DNA of 64,000 nucleotides from Lutibacter oricola (GTDB taxonomy: Bacteria; Bacteroidota; Bacteroidia; Flavobacteriales; Flavobacteriaceae): assembly GCF_900106565.1 (NCBI RefSeq), contig NZ_FNNJ01000001.1:806001-870000 (forward strand), in the 5' to 3' direction. Shown here one piece after another: positions 14,797-23,970 of this stretch (the first letter of the stretch is position 1; every line of letters begins with the position of its first letter). The translations under genes were made by a program, and so were the position numbers. The notes below the pieces were generated by a model, which ran no database searches, was not told the DNA's origin, and saw only the letters and a list, made by a program, of their open reading frames with translations.

Positions 14797-17472
14797 TTAT
14801 ATGTTATATTTAACTTTAAACATCCAGATTCTTGGTTGAATAAAATATAATGATGTTGTATTGCTATCTACAATTTGGTTTAAACTATCTCTGTTTATTG
14901 AAGAATTATTAGTTAAATTATCTGCAGATATTTGAAACTCCCATTTACTATTTGGTTGTTGGTAGTATAAATTAGCATTTAAAAACGAATAGTTATTTGT
15001 TACTGTTTTTTCATCATTTTCATAGTTATAATAACTATAATCTGCAGTTAAAATAAAGTTTTTTAAGAAACCAATTTCCATATTTGCAAAAGGCTTATCG
15101 GTTGTGCTTCCAGTATTAGAATAATCTGTAAACGATTTTTGGTATCCAATTTCAAAATTTGGAGCATCTTTAAATTTAGTAGCAACACTAGCTGTATAAC
15201 TATGGGTTAAAGATTTTGATTTTACAGCTTGATTGTTTACAAAGTTGTTGTAAATATTATGAGAAACACTAGTTTTAAATCGTGTTTTCAATTTACTGTA
15301 TGTTTTGTCGTATCTAAAATTTCCAGAAACAGATTCATCAGCAAATATTGAATTTATAGGGTACGATATTCTGTCTATGCCTATTAACTCGGTATTATTT
15401 TTTACAGTATTTACATTTTTAGAATAACTAACATTTGCATGAATATTAGTAAATGAAAACATACTAAAGCTAAAAAAGCTTAGAGAATATCTGTGTCTTA
15501 ATGAGTTTTCTATATCTCTATTTCCTTTTGAAATTGCATTATATCTATCTAAAAAATAGCCTTCAGCAACTTTTTCAATATCAGAAAACTGAGTAGTTAT
15601 AGCATAATTAAAACGTAAGTTAGACGATGAGTTAAAATCGTATTTAGCATAAAAACTAGGTAATACTTTAGTTAAATTGTTTTTGTTTTTAGTACCTAAC
15701 TGTTTATCATTTGTTGTGTATTGGTGCAGTGTTACACCCGGATTTATAGTAAAATCTCCTAAAACAGCTTTATAGGTTACTCCTAAAAATAGATCTGTAA
15801 AATTATAATCTACATCATTAATTAATTCAGTTTCATTAAAATTTTCAGTAGTACCATTTTCAAGCTCTTGTTCAATATCCGATTCAAAGTTTTGTTTGCT
15901 AAAAGTACTTCCTAATGTTAAATTAATATTGCTTTTTTCGTTTAGTAAATAGTAATAATCAAATTTAGCATCAAACTTACTAGTTGTTGTTGTAGAGTTT
16001 TGAAATAAGTTAATTAAATCTGTTGGATCTTCTTGTACAGACGGTAATAATTCAAAAGGTTGTGTAGACGCAATTGAATTATACAACGGTTGGTCTTTTT
16101 GATATAAATGTTGTACTTCCGCAGCAAAAATATTTTTATCATCTATAGTATAATACAAGTTAAAGTTTTGATTTAAAGAAGCTGGCTGTTCTTCTAAATA
16201 GGTGTCTACAGCACCTCTATTAGAAGAAGTAACATCGTTTAATTCCGTTTGTTCAGATATTTTACCAAATATGTCATAATCTAAATGCACATTTGTATTT
16301 GGACGATATGTGGTACTAAATTTAATCATACCTAATTTACTACCTTGTAATGCTGCTGTTTCTTTATCTTCAACTAAACCAGTGTTATTGTAGGTAGTTT
16401 TGGAATCGGTTAGCATTGTAGTTTCAGAATCGTTTACAATTGCAAAACCGTTTAGATCTAATGTTTTTTTAGGTGAATAACTAAAGTTTACTGCACCAAA
16501 TTTAGATTCTATTTTTTGAGCTCTATTATTTTGTGCGGTCGTAAAACCTAAGCCACCTTCAGATACGTTAAAACTTGTTCCACTATTATTCATAGATCCG
16601 CGCAAACCACCTGTAAATCTAAAATAGTCTCGCATTGTAAATGGAGTTTCTCCAATATTATTAATGTCTCCTAAAACATTTATACTTTTATTGGGGCTGT
16701 AATAAAATAGTTTTGGTTTTACTATATGTTTGTCATTTTCTCCAATTCCAGCATTAATTTCACCAAACCAAAATTTATTTTTCCCTTTTTTTAGTTTAAT
16801 GTTTAAAGCAATATTGTCTTCGTTATTAGTAACTCCTTTCATTCCAGAAACTTCATTATAGTTTCTTAAAACTTGTACTTTATCAATTGCATTTGCAGGT
16901 ATGTTTTGAGTAGCTAATTTTGAGTCACCATCAAAAAATTCTTTACCTTCTACTAAAACTTTTTGAACTTTTTTACCTTCAACTTCAACCTCACCATTGT
17001 CATCAATTTCAATTCCTGGTAATTTTTCTAAAACATCCTCTAATTTTTTTTCTTTTCCACTAGTAAACGAGTCGGAGTTATAAACAATGGTGTCGCCAAC
17101 AATTTTTACAGGCATTTCATAGGTTATTTCCACCTCGTTTAATTTTTCGCTAGATTGTTGTAATTCAAAGTTTTTAGTAATATCGTTCGATGAATTGTCA
17201 ACTTTAATATCTGCACTTAAACTATCGTAACCTAAATAACTAATTTTTAAAGTGTATTCTTGAGTGTCTTCAAGGCTTAATTTATACTTTCCGTTATGAT
17301 CTGTAATAGAATACGATTGTAAAAATTTTGTTCCTTTTTTAAAGGCAATAACATTTGCCATTTCAAGCGGTTTTCCTTTAGTATCTTTTACAAAACCTTC
17401 TAATTTAACATTTTGTGAAATTCCAAAAAAAGATGTTAAAAATAAGAATGAAATTAAAATATATTTTTTCAT
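14797..17472 (-). CDS. TonB-dependent receptor-like outer-membrane beta-barrel with regulatory-like domain
   Basis: The 891-residue protein has a signal peptide (to about residue 19) and a carboxypeptidase-regulatory-like domain (about 23-105). A plug-like region follows, including LEDVLEKLPGIEIDDNGEV, KVLVEGKEFFDGD and IDKVQVLRNYNEVSG, and then a large barrel ending in a short aromatic strand (WMFKVKYNI). This is the outer_membrane_beta-barrel family (OMP_b-brl_2/3) common in Flavobacteriia and frequently encoded beside GLPGLI genes, as here. The substrate is unknown. The barrel is probably powered by TonB, though I do not see a canonical TonB box. It lies 53 bp downstream of the GLPGLI gene. 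Confidence 0.85.
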   Translation of the reverse strand: MKKYILISFLFLTSFFGISQNVKLEGFVKDTKGKPLEMANVIAFKKGTKFLQSYSITDHNGKYKLSLEDTQEYTLKISYLGYDSLSADIKVDNSSNDITKNFELQQSSEKLNEVEITYEMPVKIVGDTIVYNSDSFTSGKEKKLEDVLEKLPGIEIDDNGEVEVEGKKVQKVLVEGKEFFDGDSKLATQNIPANAIDKVQVLRNYNEVSGMKGVTNNEDNIALNIKLKKGKNKFWFGEINAGIGENDKHIVKPKLFYYSPNKSINVLGDINNIGETPFTMRDYFRFTGGLRGSMNNSGTSFNVSEGGLGFTTAQNNRAQKIESKFGAVNFSYSPKKTLDLNGFAIVNDSETTMLTDSKTTYNNTGLVEDKETAALQGSKLGMIKFSTTYRPNTNVHLDYDIFGKISEQTELNDVTSSNRGAVDTYLEEQPASLNQNFNLYYTIDDKNIFAAEVQHLYQKDQPLYNSIASTQPFELLPSVQEDPTDLINLFQNSTTTTSKFDAKFDYYYLLNEKSNINLTLGSTFSKQNFESDIEQELENGTTENFNETELINDVDYNFTDLFLGVTYKAVLGDFTINPGVTLHQYTTNDKQLGTKNKNNLTKVLPSFYAKYDFNSSSNLRFNYAITTQFSDIEKVAEGYFLDRYNAISKGNRDIENSLRHRYSLSFFSFSMFSFTNIHANVSYSKNVNTVKNNTELIGIDRISYPINSIFADESVSGNFRYDKTYSKLKTRFKTSVSHNIYNNFVNNQAVKSKSLTHSYTASVATKFKDAPNFEIGYQKSFTDYSNTGSTTDKPFANMEIGFLKNFILTADYSYYNYENDEKTVTNNYSFLNANLYYQQPNSKWEFQISADNLTNNSSINRDSLNQIVDSNTTSLYFIQPRIWMFKVKYNI

Positions 17473-17525
17473 TTGTTTTATTTTAATGTGAGTTTGCTAA
17501 CTTGTATTAAATAATAAGTATTCTA

Positions 17526-18410
17526 TTATCCTCCAAATCTCATTCTACCTCCATGATTTCCTCCTTTTTCACGTTCGTTACGCATACGCTCTCTCATTTC
17601 TTGAGTTTTTTCTAGTACAATTTTATCGTATTCTTTTTGAGTAACTACTTTTCCTTTTTTAGGTTCTTTTAACTCAATTTTATCTTTAGGGTTTATAACT
17701 ATTTTAGTACATAAAATATTTGTGTTTGCATAAGATAATTCTAAAATTAAACCAGGTAAACCGTAATATTCACCAGGACCGTGACCTACAGGAATATCTA
17801 AAGTGTACCAAGCGGTAACAATGGTATCTACCATATCAGGATTAAACATTTTGTCTTCTTCTTTTTTTCTTTTTTCGTCGCTCTTTTTTTCTCCTGGTCT
17901 TCCTCTACCAAATTTCATTTCTCTAGGAGCTGGCATTTTTACAGTTGCTGTTGCCTGAAAACACATATAGTTACCTATAGTTTTGGTTTCTTGTTGCATT
18001 TTCCAATCGTATTTGGTTAAGTCATTTTTTATTAAAAAGTTTTTTCCACTAAATTCATTTTCTTTTGAGCTCTTTTTTGTCTGAATATTTTTATAGTGTT
18101 TACCAGAAGCTCCTCCGCCAAACATCATAAATCGCATACCGCGTCCACCTGTTGCGTTGTCTAATTTTTTTTCTTCCTTATAAATAGATTCAGATTTGTT
18201 GAAGGTTAACTTGTACGTTTTTTCAAGTCTACTTTTCATCATTTGTTTCATATGTTTTATTCTATCTGCTGGAATACCAGATTTTTCAAAATCAATATCT
18301 AAAGTAGTTTTGGTTTGGTAGGTAGCAATACCTTGAAAATTTTGGGCTGAAACCGAAAATGTTAAAAGTGAAATAAGGAATAATGAAAATTTGAAAACAC
18401 GAGTAAACAT
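17526..18410 (-). CDS. GLPGLI family secreted protein
   Basis: The 294-residue protein has a signal peptide ending at VSAQN. It carries the family-defining motif YYGLPGLILEL at about residues 215-225, preceded by the usual WYTLDIPVGHGPGE segment. The region near residues 85-100 is glycine- and methionine-rich (MRFMMFGGGASG), and the C terminus is basic with GGNHGGRMRFGG. The family is Bacteroidota-specific, exported, and has no established activity. Its genes travel with TonB-receptor-like barrels, and the same is seen here. It is first in the minus-strand operon and shares a regulatory region with the divergent histidine kinase gene. Confidence 0.9.
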   Translation of the reverse strand: MFTRVFKFSLFLISLLTFSVSAQNFQGIATYQTKTTLDIDFEKSGIPADRIKHMKQMMKSRLEKTYKLTFNKSESIYKEEKKLDNATGGRGMRFMMFGGGASGKHYKNIQTKKSSKENEFSGKNFLIKNDLTKYDWKMQQETKTIGNYMCFQATATVKMPAPREMKFGRGRPGEKKSDEKRKKEEDKMFNPDMVDTIVTAWYTLDIPVGHGPGEYYGLPGLILELSYANTNILCTKIVINPKDKIELKEPKKGKVVTQKEYDKIVLEKTQEMRERMRNEREKGGNHGGRMRFGG

Positions 18411-18434
18411 AGAATATTATTTAAAATTACATTA

Positions 18435-18442
18435 CAAATATA
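18435..18442 (-). promoter_or_regulatory. -7 element of the GLPGLI operon
   Basis: The minus strand reads TATATTTG, an exact TAnnTTTG match, about 25 bp before the GLPGLI start. The -33 position carries no TTG, which would suit a promoter that needs an activator bound at the adjacent GTTAA boxes. Confidence 0.5.
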
Positions 18443-18464
18443 TAACGAAGTTGTATTTTTTACC

Positions 18465-18490
18465 GTTAAGTAGTGTTAACGTCTGTTAAC
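18465..18490. promoter_or_regulatory. Triple GTTAA direct repeat, candidate OmpR-family operator
   Basis: GTTAA begins at 18465, 18475 and 18485, an exact 10-bp period. Tandem pentamers separated by 5 bp are the known layout of OmpR/PhoP/CpxR-type boxes. The site lies between the two divergent promoters, just outside the -33 position of each. The response regulator encoded at 20010 is the natural candidate to bind it. Confidence 0.5.
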
Positions 18491-18493
18491 CAG

Positions 18494-18525
18494 TTGTGAT
18501 ATTTACTTTTCTATAACTACCTTTG
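18494..18525 (+). promoter_or_regulatory. Promoter of the histidine kinase operon
   Basis: TTG at 18494-18496 and TACCTTTG at 18518-18525 are separated by 21 bp. The -7 element ends only 4 bases before the ATG at 18530, so the transcript would be leaderless or nearly so. Confidence 0.55.
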
Positions 18526-18529
18526 AGAT

Positions 18530-20017
18530 ATGAATAATAAACGGTACCAATGGATTATATATATAATTGCTAGTGTAATAGTAGTAACTATTGCTGTCCA
18601 GGTGTATTGGAATTATCGAGAGTACCAATTAAATAAAAAACACTTAATAAGTAAGGTTAGACAAAGTTTAGATTCTTCTGTTGAAGATTATTTTGCCAAT
18701 ATAACAAAGTCTAGTTTTATTATTACTTCTAACGACTCTATAAACTCTACGGCAAAAAATGATACTATAAAATTTCGTACAAAATCTAGAAAGTTGATGT
18801 TTCAAAAAATAGATAGTACGTTGTTGAAATTGAGTGAAAAAGATAGTACAAAGGTTATCTTTTTTGGTAAAGGAGAATCGAGCCCTAGAAAGAATGAAGG
18901 TAAGAGGTTTCCTTATTTTAAGGGACCAGAGCATTTTACTAAAAATATTGATAGCATAATTTCTAAAGTAATTGTTTCGTTTTCTAAAGATACGTTAGAT
19001 TTAGAGAAACTAAATAACCATATTTCTAAAGAATTTGAACGACAAAATATACATGTAAAGTATGCTTTAAAATTAAAGTATAAAACTTGGTTTGGCCGCG
19101 GAGATCCAGAAACAAAATCTCAATCGTTAAATTTAGAAAACTTTCCAAAAAAGCATTTAACGGTAACCACTAAATCACATTCTTTACCGCATAGAAGTAA
19201 GTTAGAACTGTACTTTACAAATAGTACTGTAGATATTTTAAAAGAATCGTTAATTAGTATTTTGTTATCGTTTCTTCTATCTGCAAGTGTTATTGCTAGT
19301 ATAGTTTATTTGTTACGTACTATTAATAAACAAAAACAGTTAGCCGAAGTTAAAAATGATTTAATAAGTAATATTACTCACGAATTTAAAACGCCAATAG
19401 CTACAATTTCTACGGTTTTAGAAGCTATGAGAAGTTTTAATGTGTTGGAAGATAAAGAGAAATCGGAAAAGTATGTGGGTATGGCTACAACTCAAACCAA
19501 GAAATTACATTTAATGGTTGAAAAGTTGTTGGAAACTGCTTCTTTAAAACAAGAAGAGTTAAAATTATCTAAAGAGCCTTTTATTGTAAATGAGTTGTTA
19601 GAAAGTATTGTAGGAAAGTATAAAATGTTGAACCCAGAAAAGGTGTTTAATTTTGATAATAACAACGGAGATATTACCATAAATGTAGATGCATTTCATT
19701 TTGAAAATGCTATTTCTAATATAATTGAAAACGCTGTAAAATATGGTGGTGATAAAATATATACAGAACAAAAAAAGACAAATAAAGGTGTAGAAATATT
19801 AATTTGGGATAATGGAGATGGAATTTCAAAAAACCAAAAAGATAAAGTATTTGAGCAGTTTTATAGAGTTTCAACAGGAAATACACACAATGTAAAAGGG
19901 TTTGGAATAGGATTGTATTACACAAAAAAAATTATAGAAAAACACAACGGAAAAATTTCAATAGTTTATAATAATAAAGGTGAAACCGTATTTAAAATTG
20001 AATTGCTAAATGACTAA
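18530..20017 (+). CDS. Sensor histidine kinase (HisKA/HATPase_c)
   Basis: The 495-residue protein has two membrane helices (about residues 9-27 and 238-262) flanking a periplasmic sensor region of about 210 residues rich in lysine and serine that I do not recognise. The cytoplasmic part has the H-box NITHEFKTPIATIS, the N-box NIIENAVKYGG, the G1 box IWDNGDGIS, the F-box VFEQFYRV and the G2 box GFGIGLYYTKKI. No HAMP domain is evident. It overlaps the response regulator gene by 8 bases, indicating coupled translation. Its divergent neighbour is the GLPGLI/barrel operon, which suggests that it monitors the envelope and controls that operon. Confidence 0.94.
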   Translation: MNNKRYQWIIYIIASVIVVTIAVQVYWNYREYQLNKKHLISKVRQSLDSSVEDYFANITKSSFIITSNDSINSTAKNDTIKFRTKSRKLMFQKIDSTLLKLSEKDSTKVIFFGKGESSPRKNEGKRFPYFKGPEHFTKNIDSIISKVIVSFSKDTLDLEKLNNHISKEFERQNIHVKYALKLKYKTWFGRGDPETKSQSLNLENFPKKHLTVTTKSHSLPHRSKLELYFTNSTVDILKESLISILLSFLLSASVIASIVYLLRTINKQKQLAEVKNDLISNITHEFKTPIATISTVLEAMRSFNVLEDKEKSEKYVGMATTQTKKLHLMVEKLLETASLKQEELKLSKEPFIVNELLESIVGKYKMLNPEKVFNFDNNNGDITINVDAFHFENAISNIIENAVKYGGDKIYTEQKKTNKGVEILIWDNGDGISKNQKDKVFEQFYRVSTGNTHNVKGFGIGLYYTKKIIEKHNGKISIVYNNKGETVFKIELLND

Positions 20018-20693
20018 GAATATAAAAATAGTATTGGCAGAAGACGAACCTTCATTAGGTCAAATTGTAAAAGAAAGTTTAGAAACTAGAAACTTTGAAG
20101 TTTTACTTTGCGAAAATGGAGAAGAGGCTTATAAAACATTTAAAGCTGAACAACCAGAATTATTGGTTTTAGATGTAATGATGCCAAAAATGGATGGGTT
20201 TACATTGGCAAAAAAAATAAGAGTTGAAGATACTGAAGTGCCAATTATATTTTTAACTGCTAAATCTCAAACCGAAGATGTTGTAGAAGGTTTTAATTTA
20301 GGAGGTAATGATTACTTAAAAAAACCTTTTAGTATGGAAGAGTTAATTGTTAGGATTAATGCATTGTTAAAACGTAAAAAAACAATTGTAGCTTCTAAAG
20401 AACCAATTTCATTGGGAAATTATATGTTCGATGCTAAAAAACAAACATTACTGTTAAATACCGAAATTATTAAATTAACCCATAGAGAGTCTCAGCTATT
20501 ACTGCATTTAATTCAGCATAAAAACCAAGTATTGGAACGCTCATTTATTCTGAAAAAACTATGGGGAAGCGATGATTTTTTTAATGCTAGAAGTATGGAT
20601 GTTTTTATTACAAAGCTTCGGAAAAAATTAAAACAAGACACTTCAATTCAAATATTAAATGTAAGAGGTTTTGGATATAAATTAACTTATTAA
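20010..20693 (+). CDS. OmpR-family response regulator
   Basis: The 227-residue protein has a receiver domain with the acidic pair at LAEDEPS, the phosphoacceptor aspartate in LVLDVMMPKMDGF (about residue 53), IFLTAKSQ and the lysine in DYLKKPFS. A winged-helix Trans_reg_C domain covers about residues 130-227, with LTHRESQLLLHL, the recognition-helix region ARSMDVFITKLRKKLK and the wing VRGFGYKLTY. It is the cognate partner of the overlapping kinase. Regulators of this class bind tandem direct repeats, and three GTTAA units lie in the divergent promoter region of this module. Confidence 0.95.
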   Translation: MTKNIKIVLAEDEPSLGQIVKESLETRNFEVLLCENGEEAYKTFKAEQPELLVLDVMMPKMDGFTLAKKIRVEDTEVPIIFLTAKSQTEDVVEGFNLGGNDYLKKPFSMEELIVRINALLKRKKTIVASKEPISLGNYMFDAKKQTLLLNTEIIKLTHRESQLLLHLIQHKNQVLERSFILKKLWGSDDFFNARSMDVFITKLRKKLKQDTSIQILNVRGFGYKLTY

Positions 20694-20770
20694 CAGTCTT
20701 AGTTTAGCACTATTCTATCATAAAAAAATTATTTACCTTTAGCCCTTTATAATTTCATTAAAATAAATCT

Positions 20771-21385
20771 ATGCACGTAGCTATTGCAGGTAATATAGGA
20801 GCAGGAAAAACTACTTTAACAAAATTGTTAGCCAAACATTACAATTGGGAGCCTCATTTCGAATCTGTTGATGAAAATCCATATTTAGATGATTTTTATG
20901 GTGAAATGGAGCGTTGGTCTTTTAACTTACAAGTTTATTTTTTAAATAGTCGTTTTCGTCAAATTTTAGAAATTAGAGAAAGTGGTAAGGCTATTATACA
21001 AGATAGAACTATTTACGAAGATGCTAGAATATTTGCGCCAAACTTACACGCAATGGGCTTAATGACAAATAGAGATTATAGTAATTATGATTCTTTATTT
21101 GATTTAATGGAGCGTTTAGTATCTCCACCAGATTTATTAATTTATTTAAGAGCTTCAATTTCTACGTTGGTAGGGCAAATACATAAAAGAGGTAGAGATT
21201 ATGAAAACTCTATTAGTATTGATTATTTAAGTAGGTTAAATGAGCGTTACGAAGCTTGGATTACTAAATATACCAAGGGGAAATTATTAATTATTGATGT
21301 AGATAATTTAGATTTTGTAGATAACCCAGAAGATTTAGGGTTTATTATAGATAAAATTGATGCCCAAATTAACGGTTTGTTTTAA
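20771..21385 (+). CDS. Deoxynucleoside kinase
   Basis: The 204-residue protein belongs to the dNK/thymidine kinase 2-like family that phosphorylates deoxynucleosides for salvage. It has the P-loop GNIGAGKTT (about residues 7-15), the conserved glutamate in FESVDENPYL, the DRTIYED motif with the ERS/DRS-type arginine, and the LID arginines in HKRGRDYENSI. Length is normal. A second member of the family is fused to FolK at 39367-40491, so two kinases with probably different base preferences are present, as in many Bacteroidota. It ends just before a perfect 52-bp palindrome. Confidence 0.9.
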   Translation: MHVAIAGNIGAGKTTLTKLLAKHYNWEPHFESVDENPYLDDFYGEMERWSFNLQVYFLNSRFRQILEIRESGKAIIQDRTIYEDARIFAPNLHAMGLMTNRDYSNYDSLFDLMERLVSPPDLLIYLRASISTLVGQIHKRGRDYENSISIDYLSRLNERYEAWITKYTKGKLLIIDVDNLDFVDNPEDLGFIIDKIDAQINGLF

Positions 21386-21398
21386 TCTAATTTGAAAA

Positions 21399-21450
21399 TA
21401 TATACCATAAAAAAAGCACGCTAATTAGCGTGCTTTTTTTATGGTATATA
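21399..21450. terminator. Perfect 52-bp palindrome, bidirectional terminator
   Basis: All 26 base pairs match with no spacer. The centre is AGCACGCTAATTAGCGTGCT, flanked by seven A on one side, seven T on the other, then TACCAT/ATGGTA. It lies between the convergent dNK and hppA genes. Confidence 0.9.
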
Positions 21451-21459
21451 CTAAAGTAA

Positions 21460-23853
21460 TTAAGCTTTCTTAACTTTTACTTCAACATTTTTAAGCGCTT
21501 CAACTTGTGCTTTTACTTCTTCTTCTGAACCTGTAAAGATGTTCTCTTCAATAAGAGTTTCTCCGTTTTCAGAAGTAGTTGTAGTAACAATAGCTTTGTA
21601 AGAAGCATCTTCTTGTTTTTCTAATTTTACTTCAATATTTTTCTGAATTTCTTGAGCTACAATTTCTGTAGCTGCTTTTTCTTTAGTGTATTCAGCAACT
21701 GTTTCACTATCTAAAGCAATACTTGGAGCAATTACCAAAGCAACAACAGACATTAATTTTAATAAAATATTTAATGAAGGACCTGAAGTATCTTTAAATG
21801 GATCTCCAACAGTATCACCAACAACAGATGCTTTGTGAGCTTCTGTTCCTTTTCTACCTTCTTCTTCAATAGTTTTTTTAGCATTATCCCAAGCTCCACC
21901 TGCGTTAGATTGGAAAATAGCCATAAGTACACCACAAGTTGTAACACCAGCTAATAAACCACCTAACATTTCAGCTCCTCCAATAAAACCAATTGCAACA
22001 GGTACAATAATAGCTAATAAGCCAGGGAATACCATTTCTCTAAGTGATGCTTTTGTTGAAATATCAATACATTTTCCGTAGTCAGCAATACCATCAGCTT
22101 CGTCAAAAATAGCTCTGTCTTCTGCAGTTGCTTTTGACATGTCTGAATCGTATTTACGCATAACATCTAAAGCAGCTTTTAATTTAGGAATATCTCTAAA
22201 TTGTCTTCTTACTTCTTCAATCATTGCCATTGCAGCTCTACCTACAGCATTCATAGATAATGCAGAGAATACAAATGGTAACATACCACCAATTAATAAA
22301 CCAGCCATAATATTTGGACGAGACACATCGATAGAAGTTACGTTTGCAGTTTTCATAAATGCAGCAAATAAAGCTAAAGCTGTTAAGGCAGCAGATGCAA
22401 TTGCAAATCCTTTACCTACCGCAGCAGTTGTGTTACCTACAGCATCTAATTTATCTGTACGTTCACGTACTTCACTTGGTAATTCAGCCATTTCAGCAAT
22501 ACCACCAGCATTATCACAAATTGGTCCGTAAGCATCTACAGCTAATTGAATACCTGTGTTAGCTAACATACCAACAGCAGCAATTGCAATACCGTATAAA
22601 CCAGCAAAATGGTGTGATACAATAATTGCAGCAGCAATTAAAATAATTGGAATCGCAGTAGACATCATTCCAACACCTAAACCTGCAATAATATTTGTTG
22701 CCGAACCTGTTTCAGATTGTTTTACAATTGACATTACTGGTTTTTTACCAGTAGCTGTGTAATACTCTGTAATTTTTCCAACTAACAACCCAGCAACTAA
22801 ACCTGCAATTGTAGCCATAAACACTCCTGTTGAAGTATATTCAACTCCAGCATCTACCCAAGAAGTTGGAAGCATTTCTTTAATAATAAAATAAGAGGCA
22901 ACTAACATTAAACCAGCAGAACCAAATTCACCAATATTTAATGCTGTTTGAGGGTTTCCACCATCTTTAACACGAACAAATAGTGTTCCTAAAATAGACA
23001 TTAAAATACCAACAGCAGCAAGTACTAGAGGTAAATAAACAGCTCCTAAACCATTAAAAGTTGCTTGAAATTCTGGTAAAGTAGCATATACAGCTCCTAA
23101 AACCATTGTACCTATAATAGAACCAACATAAGATTCAAATAAATCTGCTCCCATTCCGGCAACATCACCAACGTTATCACCAACGTTATCTGCAATTGTA
23201 GCAGGGTTTAATGGGTGATCTTCTGGAATACCAGCTTCAACCTTACCAACTAAATCTGCACCAACATCTGCAGCTTTTGTATAAATACCACCACCAACAC
23301 GTGCAAAAAGTGCAATTGATGATGCTCCTAAAGAAAAACCAGAAAGTACATTTAATACCATTGCTAAGTTTTCTTGTCCAGACCACATTCCTTGGTAAAT
23401 CATAAATAATCCGCTTAATCCAAGAACTCCAAGTCCTACAACACCTAATCCCATTACAGCACCACCAGCAAAAGCAACTTCTAAAGCTTTACCTAATGAA
23501 GTTCTAGCGGCTTGTGTAGTTCTTACGTTTGCTTTTGTAGCAACTTTCATTCCAATAAATCCAGCTAATGCAGAACAAATAGCACCAACAATAAATGATA
23601 CCGCTACCATTCCGTTCGATCCTGTTTCATTTGTTCCTTTAAAGAAAAGTAATACAGCTACTGCTGCTACAAAAATAGCCAATACTTTGTATTCAGCTTT
23701 TAAAAATGACATTGCACCTTCTGCAATGTTTTTGGCTATCCTAGCCATTTTTTCTTCTCCTTCTTCTTGTTTAGAAACCCAAGCATTTTTAATAAATACA
23801 AATGCAAGCGCTACAACCCCAAAAAGAGGTAGAAATTTTACAATTAATTCCAT
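21460..23853 (-). CDS. hppA: Membrane-bound ion-pumping pyrophosphatase
   Basis: The 797-residue integral membrane enzyme couples PPi hydrolysis to Na+ and/or H+ pumping. The signature [11 protein letters not shown], the acidic cluster [18 protein letters not shown] and the last catalytic segment [15 protein letters not shown] are present. In [10 protein letters not shown] the position that separates the subfamilies is alanine, not lysine, which indicates a K+-dependent enzyme and is compatible with Na+ pumping. After the last helix the protein carries a charged tail of about 83 residues (from about 715), much longer than usual and predicted to face the periplasm. The soluble pyrophosphatase gene lies immediately upstream on the same strand. 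Confidence 0.93.
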   Translation of the reverse strand: MELIVKFLPLFGVVALAFVFIKNAWVSKQEEGEEKMARIAKNIAEGAMSFLKAEYKVLAIFVAAVAVLLFFKGTNETGSNGMVAVSFIVGAICSALAGFIGMKVATKANVRTTQAARTSLGKALEVAFAGGAVMGLGVVGLGVLGLSGLFMIYQGMWSGQENLAMVLNVLSGFSLGASSIALFARVGGGIYTKAADVGADLVGKVEAGIPEDHPLNPATIADNVGDNVGDVAGMGADLFESYVGSIIGTMVLGAVYATLPEFQATFNGLGAVYLPLVLAAVGILMSILGTLFVRVKDGGNPQTALNIGEFGSAGLMLVASYFIIKEMLPTSWVDAGVEYTSTGVFMATIAGLVAGLLVGKITEYYTATGKKPVMSIVKQSETGSATNIIAGLGVGMMSTAIPIILIAAAIIVSHHFAGLYGIAIAAVGMLANTGIQLAVDAYGPICDNAGGIAEMAELPSEVRERTDKLDAVGNTTAAVGKGFAIASAALTALALFAAFMKTANVTSIDVSRPNIMAGLLIGGMLPFVFSALSMNAVGRAAMAMIEEVRRQFRDIPKLKAALDVMRKYDSDMSKATAEDRAIFDEADGIADYGKCIDISTKASLREMVFPGLLAIIVPVAIGFIGGAEMLGGLLAGVTTCGVLMAIFQSNAGGAWDNAKKTIEEEGRKGTEAHKASVVGDTVGDPFKDTSGPSLNILLKLMSVVALVIAPSIALDSETVAEYTKEKAATEIVAQEIQKNIEVKLEKQEDASYKAIVTTTTSENGETLIEENIFTGSEEEVKAQVEALKNVEVKVKKA

Positions 23854-23919
23854 GTTTGTAAAGTTTAGTTTAAATAATTAATTTTAAGCGACCGTAAAAA
23901 TAAGCAATATCACATAATA

Positions 23920-23951
23920 AAAAAACTGCATTTAAAAAAATGCAGTTTTTT
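23920..23951 (-). terminator. Terminator of the soluble pyrophosphatase gene
   Basis: A perfect 14-bp stem, 23920-23933 with 23938-23951, encloses a 4-base loop, with A/T tracts at both ends. It separates ppa from hppA, so the two genes probably have separate transcripts. Confidence 0.82.
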
Positions 23952-23970
23952 CATAAAAATGTAGTATTTA

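Noticed and set aside
22139-22531. 130-residue open frame on the plus strand inside hppA
   Set aside because: It is antisense to highly conserved membrane helices of hppA and reads as a composition shadow without start context or promoter.
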